A stretch of 11,897 nucleotides of DNA, from assembly GCA_946410475.1 (NCBI GenBank), contig CAMKAM010000033.1:1-11897 (forward strand), in the 5' to 3' direction. Positions 1 through 7,146 of the stretch are shown piece after piece; the first letter of the stretch is position 1; every line of letters starts with the position of its first letter. Below the pieces are notes generated by a model that was not told the origin of the DNA, ran no database searches, and worked only from the letters and a program-made list of their open reading frames with translations. This DNA comes from an uncultured Bacillota bacterium (GTDB lineage: Bacteria; Bacillota; Clostridia; Peptostreptococcales; Anaerovoracaceae). Position numbers and translations under genes: made by a program.

Positions 1-1
1 G

Positions 2-361
2 ATGGAGATCATCAAGCAGGGCCAGTACAAGCCAATGCCGGTAGAGTATCAGGTCGTCAGCATCTTCGCCGCTGTCAACGGCTTCATGCAGGATATCCAG
101 ATCGAAAGGATCGGAGAGTTCGAAAAGAACCTGATCGAGTACATGGAACTCAATGAGAGACCGTTCCTCGACCAGATCCTTGAAGAGGGAAAACTTTCGG
201 ATGCTATGGAGCAGGAGCTCAGAGATGACATCGTCAAATTCAGAAAGACTCAGAAGAGCGACATGCTCATCGACAGCCAGAAAGCTCTCAGGCACGAAGA
301 ACTCGCTGAAGAAGATGCCGCAATAGAGGCGGCAAGAGCTGAGGCAGAAAAGGCTCTGTAA
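2..361 (+). CDS. atpA: F1 ATP synthase alpha subunit, C-terminal part (cut by window start)
   Basis: This is the last 119 codons of the alpha subunit of F1Fo ATP synthase, the non-catalytic nucleotide-binding subunit that alternates with beta in the F1 ring on the cytoplasmic side of the membrane. The piece holds only the C-terminal helical domain. The segment around residues 5-18 (QGQYKPMPVEYQVV) matches the conserved Q-Y-x-P-x-P-V-E motif of that domain. The tail is rich in Ala and Glu, as is usual for alpha. The P-loop and the true start lie upstream of the window, and the ATG at position 2 is an internal methionine. The order alpha, gamma, beta, epsilon downstream confirms the identity. 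Stop is TAA at 359-361, followed by a 40-base gap before atpG. Confidence 0.96.
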   Translation: MEIIKQGQYKPMPVEYQVVSIFAAVNGFMQDIQIERIGEFEKNLIEYMELNERPFLDQILEEGKLSDAMEQELRDDIVKFRKTQKSDMLIDSQKALRHEELAEEDAAIEAARAEAEKAL

Positions 362-387
362 GACTTGGTTTTGATAATATATAGGAA

Positions 388-396
388 AAGGAGGTG
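388..396 (+). promoter_or_regulatory. Strong Shine-Dalgarno site of atpG
   Basis: The sequence AAGGAGGTG sits five bases before the atpG ATG at 402. It is nearly a full complement to the 16S rRNA 3' end and fixes the start. The 40-base gap holding it is AT-rich, which would keep the site unstructured. Confidence 0.85.
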
Positions 397-401
397 AAGC
401 T

Positions 402-1265
402 ATGGCCGTCAGTATGCAGGACGTAAAGCGCCGCATCAAGAGCGTTACCAGCATGGAGCATATAACGAACGCCATGAAACTGGTATCCGCGGCAAAGCTG
501 AGAAGGGCCAAAGCCACCTTTGAACAAACGAATAAGCAGCTGCATTTCATAACGGATACGATAGGCGAGATATTCACGAGCACGACGAACATCCCTGAGG
601 AATACCTCGAGGGAAACCGTGAGATCAAGAATACATGCTATATCATCCTTACGAGCAGCAAAGGTCTGTGCGGAGGGTTCAACTCCAACGTCATCCGCAA
701 GGCGGAAGAAGCGATGGCCGTTCGCAATAGCGTAGCGAAAGTCGTAGCAGTGGGGAGCAAAGGACGCGACTACTTCGCCAAGGAAGGGATCGAGATCATC
801 GGGGACTATGAAGATCCTCCGGAAACCATTTCGTTCCTGGCGACGCAGCAGCTCTCCAGACCGATCATCAAGATGTACGAGGACGGAGAGATAGACGAAG
901 TCGTTTTGGTATACACGGCTTATCTGAGCACTCTCGACCAGCAGGCGACAGCCATCAGGATGCTGCCGTTCAAGCCCGAGACGAACAACAACGTCATGAT
1001 GCATGACAAGGATATCGAATACGGTCCTTCGATGGAGGCGGTATTTAACTATCTCGTACCGAAGTACGTCGAGACGATGGTATACAACGCGATAGTGGAA
1101 TCGGCGACATGCGAGCACGCCGCGAGGAGGATGGCTATGGAGAACGCCACCGACAACGCGAGAGATATGCTCCAGGAGCTGTCGCTCAACTATAACAGGG
1201 CCAGACAGGCAGCGATCACGAACCAGCTCATCGAGATCGTTTCGGGCTCTGAAGCACAGAAATAG
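402..1265 (+). CDS. atpG: F1 ATP synthase gamma subunit
   Basis: Gamma is the rotating central stalk of F1. It couples ion flow through Fo to conformational change in the three beta subunits. The 287-residue length is normal for the family. The N-terminal helix (residues about 7-36, with KRRIKSVTSMEHITNAMKLV) and the C-terminal helix (ATDNA, then NRARQAAITNQLIEIVSG near the end) are the two halves of the antiparallel coiled coil that fills the alpha3beta3 hexamer, and both are well conserved. The central segment (GLCGGFNSNV, residues 88-97) is the start of the Rossmann-like globular domain and is also typical. The start is supported by the strong ribosome site at 388-396. The TAG stop is merged with the ribosome site of atpD (TAGGAGGA, 1263-1270). 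Confidence 0.98.
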   Translation: MAVSMQDVKRRIKSVTSMEHITNAMKLVSAAKLRRAKATFEQTNKQLHFITDTIGEIFTSTTNIPEEYLEGNREIKNTCYIILTSSKGLCGGFNSNVIRKAEEAMAVRNSVAKVVAVGSKGRDYFAKEGIEIIGDYEDPPETISFLATQQLSRPIIKMYEDGEIDEVVLVYTAYLSTLDQQATAIRMLPFKPETNNNVMMHDKDIEYGPSMEAVFNYLVPKYVETMVYNAIVESATCEHAARRMAMENATDNARDMLQELSLNYNRARQAAITNQLIEIVSGSEAQK

Positions 1266-1280
1266 GAGGAGAGCAGAATA

Positions 1281-2693
1281 ATGAACAAGGGACTTATACA
1301 TCAGATCATAGGACCTGTCATAGACGTAAAGTTCGACCCGGAGCAGATGCCGGAGCTGAACAACGCCATTGAGATCATGCTCGGTGATAAAAAAGTCGTA
1401 GCGGAAGTCGCTCAGCACATTGGTGACGATGTCGTAAGGTGCGTCGCGCTTTCATCGACGGACGGACTTTCAAGAGGAATGGAAGCCATTGATACAGGAG
1501 GCCCGATCAAGGTACCTGTAGGCAAGGAAGTCCTCGGAAGACTGTTCAACGTTATCGGCGAGACTATAGATGAGAAGGGACCTGTTGAAACAGACAAGCG
1601 CGCTTCCATCCACAGAGAAGCTCCGAGCTTTGAAGATCAGGACACATCAACGCAGGTATTCGAGACAGGTATCAAGGTAATCGACCTTATCGCTCCTTAC
1701 ACGAAGGGCGGAAAAGTAGGCCTGTTCGGCGGCGCCGGCGTAGGAAAGACGGTACTGATCCAGGAGCTTATCAGAAACATCGCGACAGAGCACGGCGGAC
1801 TTTCGGTATTCGCGGGCGTAGGCGAGAGAACTCGTGAAGGAAACGACCTTTACTACGAGATGATCGACTCCGGAGTAATCGACAAGACTGCCATGGTATT
1901 CGGTCAGATGAACGAACCGCCGGGGGCTCGTATGAGGATCGCTCTTACAGGCCTGACGATGGCGGAGTACTTCCGTGATGAAGAGGGACAGGACGTTCTT
2001 CTGTTCATAGACAACATATTCAGATTCACCCAGGCAGGCTCCGAGGTATCGGCTCTGCTCGGCCGTATGCCGTCAGCCGTAGGATACCAGCCGACGCTTG
2101 CTACAGAGATGGGCGCTATGCAGGAGAGGATCACTTCGACGAAGAAGGGCTCGATCACATCGGTCCAGGCCGTATATGTACCGGCCGACGACCTTACCGA
2201 CCCGGCTCCGGCGACTACATTCTCCCACCTCGATGCTACAACGGTACTCGACCGTGCGATCACAGAGCTCGGTATTTACCCGGCTGTTGACCCGCTCGCG
2301 TCGACATCGAGGATCATGGACCCGCTCATCCTTGGTGAAGAGCACTACAACACGGCCAGAGAGGTACAGGAGATACTGCAGGCTTACAAAGACCTCCAGG
2401 ACATCATCGCCATACTCGGTATGGACGAACTCTCCGATCAGGACAAGCTGATCGTTAACCGTGCAAGAAAGATCCAGAGATTCATGTCTCAGCCGTTCGG
2501 TGTAGCTGAACAGTTCACAGGTATCGAAGGAAAATACCTGCCGCTGTCCGAGACAGTAAGAAGCTTCCGCGAGATCCTCGACGGAAAACACGACGACATA
2601 CCTGAGAGCTTCTTCCTCATGGCAGGCGGCATAGACGAAGTCGTAGCGAACTGGGAGGCATCGAAGGCTAAGAAGGAAGAGAACGATGGCTAA
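1281..2693 (+). CDS. atpD: F1 ATP synthase beta subunit (catalytic)
   Basis: The catalytic subunit of F1 makes or hydrolyses ATP at the beta/alpha interface. At 470 residues it is full length. The order of elements is canonical: an N-terminal beta barrel (about 1-75), then the nucleotide-binding domain with Walker A GGAGVGKT at 150-157, GERTREG at 181-187 carrying the catalytic Glu, Walker B LFID at 241-244, and the signature PSAVGYQPTL at 264-273. The helical C-terminal domain carries the DELSD loop (382-386) that contacts gamma. The ribosome site GGAGGAG overlaps the atpG stop. Its end overlaps the atpC start by 8 bases, which suggests coupled translation. The sequence here does not show whether the enzyme uses protons or sodium, because that depends on the c subunit outside the window. 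Confidence 0.99.
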   Translation: MNKGLIHQIIGPVIDVKFDPEQMPELNNAIEIMLGDKKVVAEVAQHIGDDVVRCVALSSTDGLSRGMEAIDTGGPIKVPVGKEVLGRLFNVIGETIDEKGPVETDKRASIHREAPSFEDQDTSTQVFETGIKVIDLIAPYTKGGKVGLFGGAGVGKTVLIQELIRNIATEHGGLSVFAGVGERTREGNDLYYEMIDSGVIDKTAMVFGQMNEPPGARMRIALTGLTMAEYFRDEEGQDVLLFIDNIFRFTQAGSEVSALLGRMPSAVGYQPTLATEMGAMQERITSTKKGSITSVQAVYVPADDLTDPAPATTFSHLDATTVLDRAITELGIYPAVDPLASTSRIMDPLILGEEHYNTAREVQEILQAYKDLQDIIAILGMDELSDQDKLIVNRARKIQRFMSQPFGVAEQFTGIEGKYLPLSETVRSFREILDGKHDDIPESFFLMAGGIDEVVANWEASKAKKEENDG

Positions 2694-3114
2694 ATCATTC
2701 AGACTTAGTATAATAACACCTTCAAAGGTGTTCTATGAAGGGGACGTCGAGCTGCTCGTCGTTCCCACGCTCGAGGGCGAAGAGGGCTTTATGGCTAACC
2801 ACTCGTGGGCCACGAAGCTCCTCAACGTCGGGGAGATGGCAGTCCAGGAGGCCGGAAAGTCAGATTTCCGGATAGCTTCTATTGCGGGCGGATTCATAGA
2901 CGTCAAGGACAGTGTCATCCTGTATGCCGATCATGCTGAATGGTCGGAGGAGATCGACAAACAAAGAGCGCAGAAAGACAAAGAATTTGCTGAAGAATGG
3001 CTCAGCAAGAACAAAGATGAAAAGGATGAGTATTCTGTGAGACGCGCTGAGGTCGCTCTCAAGAAAGCTATTTCACGTTTGAATGTCGCTAACGGCGGCA
3101 GAAGAGGCATCTAG
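2686..3114 (+). CDS. atpC: F1 ATP synthase epsilon subunit
   Basis: Epsilon sits at the foot of gamma, contacts the c ring, and in many bacteria inhibits ATP hydrolysis through its C-terminal helices. The protein has 142 residues, normal for the family. The N-terminal beta sandwich (about 1-85) opens with FRLSIITPSKVFYEGDVELL, a typical epsilon beginning. It keeps the conserved Gly and His of the loop E-G-E-x-G-x-x-x-x-H (residues 31-40), but the proline usual before the His is absent. The C-terminal helical hairpin (about 90-138) includes RRAEVALKKAISRL. The ATG lies inside the end of atpD (8-base overlap), with AAGGAAGA at 2673-2680 as the likely ribosome site. It is the last ATP synthase gene, but the next gene starts only 3 bases after its stop. 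Confidence 0.95.
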   Translation: MAKSFRLSIITPSKVFYEGDVELLVVPTLEGEEGFMANHSWATKLLNVGEMAVQEAGKSDFRIASIAGGFIDVKDSVILYADHAEWSEEIDKQRAQKDKEFAEEWLSKNKDEKDEYSVRRAEVALKKAISRLNVANGGRRGI

Positions 3115-3117
3115 TCA

Positions 3118-4026
3118 ATGAAGAAAAAAAGCCTCATCATCAGCATGGTGATCCTCGCCCTTTGTTTTGCCTTGTGCGTAGGATGCGGAGAAGACGAAGC
3201 GGAGGAGCAGGCGGCCGGTCCTGAGGGCCTTTCGGATACGGTGAACGTCCTTGTAATGAACAGGAGCGCCGGTTCAAGGGTGTGCGAAGGATTGCCTGAG
3301 GACTATAAAATCGAAAAAGTGTCGGACCCGGCGGATTTCAAATCGAAACTGAAGTCCGGCTCTTTTGATATTGCGATATCACCGTCTGTCGTAGCAGCGC
3401 AGGCATACGGCGAAGGCGGAAAGAATATCACTTGCATCAGTCCCACAACGCTGGGAGGCGTTTACGTATACGGAAACGGAATCAGCGGCTGGGGATTCAC
3501 TCCGAAGACCCTGGCGAAAAAGACGATCGTCTGTCTCGGCAGGGATTCAGAGGAAAAGGCGATAATAAAGAAAGTCATGATGGATAAGGGCGCCGCTTTT
3601 TCGACGGTGCGCTTCGATTATGTCGATTCACAGAAGGACCTCATCACTGTCGCGAAGGATTACGGGACTATCGTTGCGGCAAGGCGGCCTTACGCATCGA
3701 GGATCGCCAAGATCGAGGGAGTCAACGAACTCCTTGATCTGAACGAGTACTACTATGATGAGGAGAGTGAAGATATCGTCACGGAGGTCATGGTCGCGAA
3801 CAACAAGATGATCGAAACCAGGGAAGACGATATAAAGATCATAATAGCTGATTACAAAGCTGCGCTGGATAAGGTCGGCAAGACAAAGACGCAACTGGTA
3901 TTCTATGCGGACAGCGACCGGGGAACAAAACTGATGAAGCGGTTCAACAAGGCGATGTACAGCATAGATAAGACACTCATGGGGGGAAAGGCATTCAGCA
4001 GCGATTATTATTACACAATGAGATAG
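3118..4026 (+). CDS. Putative lipoprotein, ABC substrate-binding-like (NMT1/SsuA-type fold)
   Basis: Seen: 302 residues with a signal peptide (KKK at 2-4, hydrophobic 6-21) ending in V-G-C at 21-23. Cys23 would be lipidated. The -3 position is Cys rather than the usual Leu, so the lipobox is imperfect. A short acidic linker follows (EDEAEE, 25-30). The mature part has features of the NitT/TauT-like substrate-binding family: an opening strand VNVLVMNRSAG (42-52), a segment in which the protein scores its target (FDIAISPSVVAAQAYGEGG, 83-101), and a strand-turn LGGVYVYGNG (112-121). Inference: an extracytoplasmic small-molecule binding protein anchored to the membrane. No ABC permease or ATPase is nearby, so the substrate and partner are unknown. 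The gene starts 3 bases after atpC, with only a weak ribosome site (AGAGG at 3103-3107), so it probably depends on atp read-through. A non-transport sensor or a solo binding protein is an alternative. Confidence 0.72.
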   Translation: MKKKSLIISMVILALCFALCVGCGEDEAEEQAAGPEGLSDTVNVLVMNRSAGSRVCEGLPEDYKIEKVSDPADFKSKLKSGSFDIAISPSVVAAQAYGEGGKNITCISPTTLGGVYVYGNGISGWGFTPKTLAKKTIVCLGRDSEEKAIIKKVMMDKGAAFSTVRFDYVDSQKDLITVAKDYGTIVAARRPYASRIAKIEGVNELLDLNEYYYDEESEDIVTEVMVANNKMIETREDDIKIIIADYKAALDKVGKTKTQLVFYADSDRGTKLMKRFNKAMYSIDKTLMGGKAFSSDYYYTMR

Positions 4027-4030
4027 CATA

Positions 4031-4948
4031 GTGAATGAACTGAACTTTTTTGAACGGAACGCAAGATATATCGTTCTGATAGCAGTCGTGATAGGTGCCT
4101 TCTCAGGCAACTTCGCCAGACTCACCGAGGCCCCGCCTATGGTGATCGGCTTTTACAGACTGCTTTTTTCATTGCCGTTTTTCATGGCTGTGGATGCGTT
4201 CTCAAGAAGAAAGGAGAGAAGACCTTTCAAAGTATCGAAAAAGGAAGCGCTGTTTTCATTTCTCGCTGCGGCAGGGCTGTACGGTCACTATATGTGCTGG
4301 TTCTCCGCAGTGAAGATGACGAATATGGCTGCGGCCGCAACGCTCGAGTCTCTGCATCCGCTGACCGTCCTCGTCGTATCTCTGCTGTTCTTCCACAGGA
4401 AAGTCGGCTGGAAGGCGGTAGCGGGCATAATCGTCGCTCTGGCGGGCGGAGTAGTCGCTTCCGGGAGCGGCCTTTCGTTCAACAGTGCCGACCTTGCGGG
4501 CGATCTGCTCGCATTCGCGAGCGGAGTGAGCCTCGCATTCTATTTCATATTCAGTAAGCATATCAGGAGCCGCGGCATGGGAGCGAACACGTTCGTGCTG
4601 ACTTGCTTTTCGATATGCTGCGCCCTGTTTTTCTTTACGATGATAGCGACCGGCACGCCGTTCGGCGGGTACAGGCCTGTCGATTTTGCTTACATCCTGG
4701 GCATGGCCCTGCTGTGCCAGATCGGCGCGCATGCCCTGATCAGCTGGGCTCTGGGCTACGTCTCTGACCTTTATGTTTCCACATGGCAGACGTTCGAAGG
4801 CGTCGTCACGATAATAATAGCCTTCTTCATATTCAGAGAAGCTCCGACCCCCGTGCAGATAGCGGGCTGCATCGTCGCATTCGGCGGATTGCTGCTGTAT
4901 AACCTCAATGCGGAGGTCGACTGGGATGATGGATCCGGCCGCGGTTGA
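4031..4948 (+). CDS. EamA/DMT-superfamily transporter (RhaT/YdcZ-like permease)
   Basis: An integral membrane protein of 305 residues with about ten hydrophobic helices arranged as two EamA repeats (about 14-145 and 155-293). The marks of the family are the first helix followed by G-N-F-A-R-L and a helix with FYRLLFSLPF (41-50), the AAAATLESLHPLTVLVVSLLF segment closing repeat one, and its counterpart STWQTFEGVVTIIIAFFIF (250-268) in repeat two. Known members export amino acids or other metabolites, or carry nucleotide sugars. The substrate cannot be read from sequence. The start is GTG at 4031, four bases after the upstream stop and without a clear ribosome site. No in-frame ATG occurs until codon 37, which would remove the first helix, so GTG with translational coupling is preferred. 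The tail is short and acidic. The stop codon overlaps a promoter for the next unit. Confidence 0.88.
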   Translation: MNELNFFERNARYIVLIAVVIGAFSGNFARLTEAPPMVIGFYRLLFSLPFFMAVDAFSRRKERRPFKVSKKEALFSFLAAAGLYGHYMCWFSAVKMTNMAAAATLESLHPLTVLVVSLLFFHRKVGWKAVAGIIVALAGGVVASGSGLSFNSADLAGDLLAFASGVSLAFYFIFSKHIRSRGMGANTFVLTCFSICCALFFFTMIATGTPFGGYRPVDFAYILGMALLCQIGAHALISWALGYVSDLYVSTWQTFEGVVTIIIAFFIFREAPTPVQIAGCIVAFGGLLLYNLNAEVDWDDGSGRG

Positions 4949-4973
4949 AAAGATGCCCTCGAATGTATATAAT
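4945..4973 (+). promoter_or_regulatory. Sigma-A type promoter for the racemase-scpAB unit
   Basis: TTGAAA at 4945-4950 and a perfect TATAAT at 4968-4973 are separated by exactly 17 bases. The -35 box matches consensus at 5 of 6 positions and overlaps the TGA stop of the exporter gene. Transcription would begin near 4980 and give a leader of about 20 bases before the ATG at 5001. This is the best promoter I see in the window, and it separates the atp-linked genes from the downstream unit. Confidence 0.75.
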
Positions 4974-5000
4974 GGTTGAAGTGTTTTCGGGGGAAGGAAA

Positions 5001-5717
5001 ATGAAAAATGGAAACGGCCGAGTGCTCGGCGTCATAGGAGGCATGGGTCCGCTCGCGACCCAGCTGTTCTACAAAATGGTGATAGAGAATACGGATGCTT
5101 CATGCGATCAGGAACACATCGACATGATCATTCTTTCGCATGCCTCGATGCCGGACAGAACGCTTGCGATCGAAGAGGGAAAGACAGACGAGCTCGTCGA
5201 AAAGCTCGGGGAAGATGCCCGCTTCCTCGAGGAGAGCGGCGCTTCATGCATAGCCGTTCCATGTAACACGACTCATGTCGTGCTGCCCGCCCTTCAGGAG
5301 AAGGTCGGCATCCCCATCATCAACATGATAGAGGAGACCGCGAAGGAGGCTGCTTCCCACGGAGTAAGGCGCGTCGGCATCCTCGCGACGGACGGGACGA
5401 TAGAGACAGGGCTTTACCACGCGGCTTGCGAGGCCCACGGGATAGAGGCAGTTTCCCCGCCGGCTGACGTTCAGGCGAAGGTCATGGACATCATCTACGG
5501 CAGCGTCAAGAGCGGCGAGCCTCTGGATATGGAAGACATACGGGCGATAGAGAACTGGAAGGCCGAGGTCGGCTGCGAGAGATGCATCTTCGGGTGCACG
5601 GAGCTGCCGCTGGTAAGACAGTATTTCTCGGAGCCCGAAAAGTATATAGACGCGATGCTGATACTGGCCAGAAGGTCGGTCGAGGCGTGTGGAGCTCCAC
5701 TGGTGAGCGGAGACTGA
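5001..5717 (+). CDS. Aspartate/glutamate racemase family protein
   Basis: A cofactor-independent amino acid racemase of 238 residues, predicted to interconvert L- and D-aspartate (or a related acid) in the cytoplasm by a two-cysteine mechanism. The N-terminus has the nucleation motif GVIGGMGPLAT (10-20). The two catalytic cysteines are in PCNTTH (Cys88) and GCTEL (Cys199), the expected positions for this family. It resembles the aspartate racemase branch rather than MurI, because MurI has a different N-terminal motif and serves the cell wall as glutamate racemase. The ATG at 5001 follows GGGGGAAGG, a usable but closely spaced ribosome site. Later in-frame ATGs would lose the GGMG motif. The gene leads the unit driven by the 4945-4973 promoter and ends 4 bases before scpA. 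The exact substrate is an inference from family. Confidence 0.9.
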   Translation: MKNGNGRVLGVIGGMGPLATQLFYKMVIENTDASCDQEHIDMIILSHASMPDRTLAIEEGKTDELVEKLGEDARFLEESGASCIAVPCNTTHVVLPALQEKVGIPIINMIEETAKEAASHGVRRVGILATDGTIETGLYHAACEAHGIEAVSPPADVQAKVMDIIYGSVKSGEPLDMEDIRAIENWKAEVGCERCIFGCTELPLVRQYFSEPEKYIDAMLILARRSVEACGAPLVSGD

Positions 5718-5721
5718 ACAA

Positions 5722-6522
5722 ATGGCATATAAAGTCAGACTCGATGTGTTCGAGGGCCCGTTCGATCTGCTGGTGTATCTGATAGAGAGCGCCAGGATGA
5801 GCATCTACGACATACAGGTCTCGGAGATCACATCGCAGTACATAGCATATATAGAAGAAGCGCAGAAGATGGACGTTGAAGTGTCATCTGAATTTATGGT
5901 GCTCGCAGCTGAGCTGATCGACATCAAATCGAAGATGCTTCTTCCCAGGACGAAGGTCGATCCAGGCGATCCCGATATAGAGGACCCGAGGACCGATCTT
6001 GCTATGAGGCTTTTGGAATACAAGCGGTTCAAAGCGGCTTCCCGCATGCTCAGGGAAGGCGAGGAACACAGCCGTCTCATATACGAAAAACCGCAGGAGG
6101 ATATCTCGGAATACACGGAGTCGCCTGACGAGTATCTCAAACTCGATATAGACCAGTTCGTGAAGGCGTTCGATAACTTCCTCATGAGAAAGAAAAAGAT
6201 CGAGGATATCAAGCGCAGGTACGAGAAGATCGAGCGGCAGAAGATCAGCGCCGCGAAGCGCAGGTCATTCATCAGGGACCTTTTCAGGGCGGACCCGAAC
6301 AAGAAGATACCCTTCAGCGAAACTGTGCAGGACAGGACGGACAGATATGATATTGCCCTGTCGTTCTCATCGGTACTTGAGATGGTCAAGCAGAACCGTC
6401 TCACCGCCGAGCAGAAGAGGCTGTTCGGTGAGATCATGGTGGCGGCGACCGAAAGGATAAATGAAGAGCCGGACTCGGATGAGACGGCGGATACAGATGT
6501 GATAGAAGGAGAAGCGATATGA
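5722..6522 (+). CDS. scpA: Segregation and condensation protein A (kleisin)
   Basis: ScpA is the kleisin that bridges the two head domains of the Smc dimer and, with ScpB, forms the bacterial condensin needed for chromosome compaction and origin segregation. The 266-residue product has the diagnostic N-terminus DVFEGPFDLLVYLIE (residues 8-22), followed by the SEFMVLAAELIDIKSKMLLP segment, both standard ScpA signatures. The middle is charged and likely extended (about 85-190). The C-terminal part (about 190-250) is the predicted winged helix that binds the other Smc head, here with FSSVLEMVKQNRLTAEQ. A short acidic tail follows. It starts 4 bases after the racemase stop and shares an ATGA overlap with scpB. 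Confidence 0.97.
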   Translation: MAYKVRLDVFEGPFDLLVYLIESARMSIYDIQVSEITSQYIAYIEEAQKMDVEVSSEFMVLAAELIDIKSKMLLPRTKVDPGDPDIEDPRTDLAMRLLEYKRFKAASRMLREGEEHSRLIYEKPQEDISEYTESPDEYLKLDIDQFVKAFDNFLMRKKKIEDIKRRYEKIERQKISAAKRRSFIRDLFRADPNKKIPFSETVQDRTDRYDIALSFSSVLEMVKQNRLTAEQKRLFGEIMVAATERINEEPDSDETADTDVIEGEAI

Positions 6523-7121
6523 CGGCATCAAGGTCTGTAAAAAGCGCATTCGAGGCGATGATGTTCACTTGGGGAGAGCCCCTTGAAGCGAAAACTGCAG
6601 CGGATGTCCTGAATATAACAGAAAAAGAAGCGCTCGAGGCCTTTGAGGAATTGAAGGAAGAGTACGAACAGGAAGACAGGGGAATAAGGATCCGCAGGAT
6701 CAATAAGAGCTTCCAGTTCGTCACCGACGAGCAATGTGCAGGATACATAGAAAGACTGTGCACACCGGTCAAGAAGAGAAAGCTCAGCCAGTCGGCACTT
6801 GAAGTGCTGGCTATAGTGGCTTACAGACAGCCGGTGACGCGCGGTGAGATCGAAGCGGTGAGAGGTGTCAAGTGTGAAAGGGTGCTGGAGGGCCTGATGA
6901 GGAAAGAACTCGTCGAAGAGAAGGGCCGCTCGTCCGGCATCGGAAGACCGATACTGTACGGAACGACGGATCAGTTCCTGAAGTATTTCGGTTTTTCCAC
7001 ACTGAAGGAGCTTCCTGACATCGAGGACATCGAAAGCGTGATCGAGGTGCCCGAGGGGTATGAAGAGGCGATCCTCGAGAACCAGATATCGATCGATGAT
7101 CTCGGCCGTCAGGAGGAATAG
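6519..7121 (+). CDS. scpB: Segregation and condensation protein B
   Basis: ScpB dimerises and wraps the kleisin ScpA in the Smc-ScpAB complex. The 200-residue product is the usual size. It has two winged-helix domains: an N-terminal one (about 5-80) and a second opening with the family signature SQSALEVLAIVAYRQPVTRG (90-109), followed by IEAVRGV. Later, GRPILYGTTDQFLKYFG is also typical. The start codon sits in an ATGA overlap with the scpA stop, and AAGGAG at 6506-6511 is a good ribosome site, so expression should be stoichiometrically linked to scpA. The tail after about residue 170 is acidic and not conserved in my reading. The last codons contain an AGGAGG that does not serve the next gene, which has its own site closer by. 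Confidence 0.97.
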   Translation: MTASRSVKSAFEAMMFTWGEPLEAKTAADVLNITEKEALEAFEELKEEYEQEDRGIRIRRINKSFQFVTDEQCAGYIERLCTPVKKRKLSQSALEVLAIVAYRQPVTRGEIEAVRGVKCERVLEGLMRKELVEEKGRSSGIGRPILYGTTDQFLKYFGFSTLKELPDIEDIESVIEVPEGYEEAILENQISIDDLGRQEE

Positions 7122-7131
7122 CAAGACAGCT

Positions 7132-7138
7132 GAGGTGG
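7132..7138 (+). promoter_or_regulatory. Ribosome site deciding the copA start
   Basis: GAGGTGG lies 8 bases before the ATG at 7147. This start places Met1 eight residues ahead of the first metal-binding MxCxxC motif. An in-frame ATG at 7060 would overlap scpB by 62 bases, lacks a matching site, and adds an unconserved basic stretch. Confidence 0.7.
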
Positions 7139-7146
7139 TACCGCAA

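Noticed and set aside
371..385. AT-rich stretch before atpG with GATAAT as a possible internal promoter
   Set aside because: The -10-like box at 373-378 has no -35 partner at 16-18 bases upstream (AAGGCT there). It is more likely an unstructured leader to the ribosome site.
288..1418. 376-codon open frame on the minus strand across atpG
   Set aside because: It is antisense to a well-conserved gamma subunit, has no recognisable domain or ribosome site, and such long antisense frames arise from the codon bias of the true gene.
4949..5000. Terminator after the EamA gene
   Set aside because: No stem with a following T run is visible. The short TTTT in 4984-4987 is not preceded by a hairpin.
7060..7146. 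Longer copA reading frame from an ATG at 7060
   Set aside because: It overlaps scpB by 62 bases, encodes a basic stretch unlike any CopA N-terminus, and has no well-placed ribosome site. The ATG at 7147 has GAGGTGG 8 bases before it and sits just ahead of the HMA motif.
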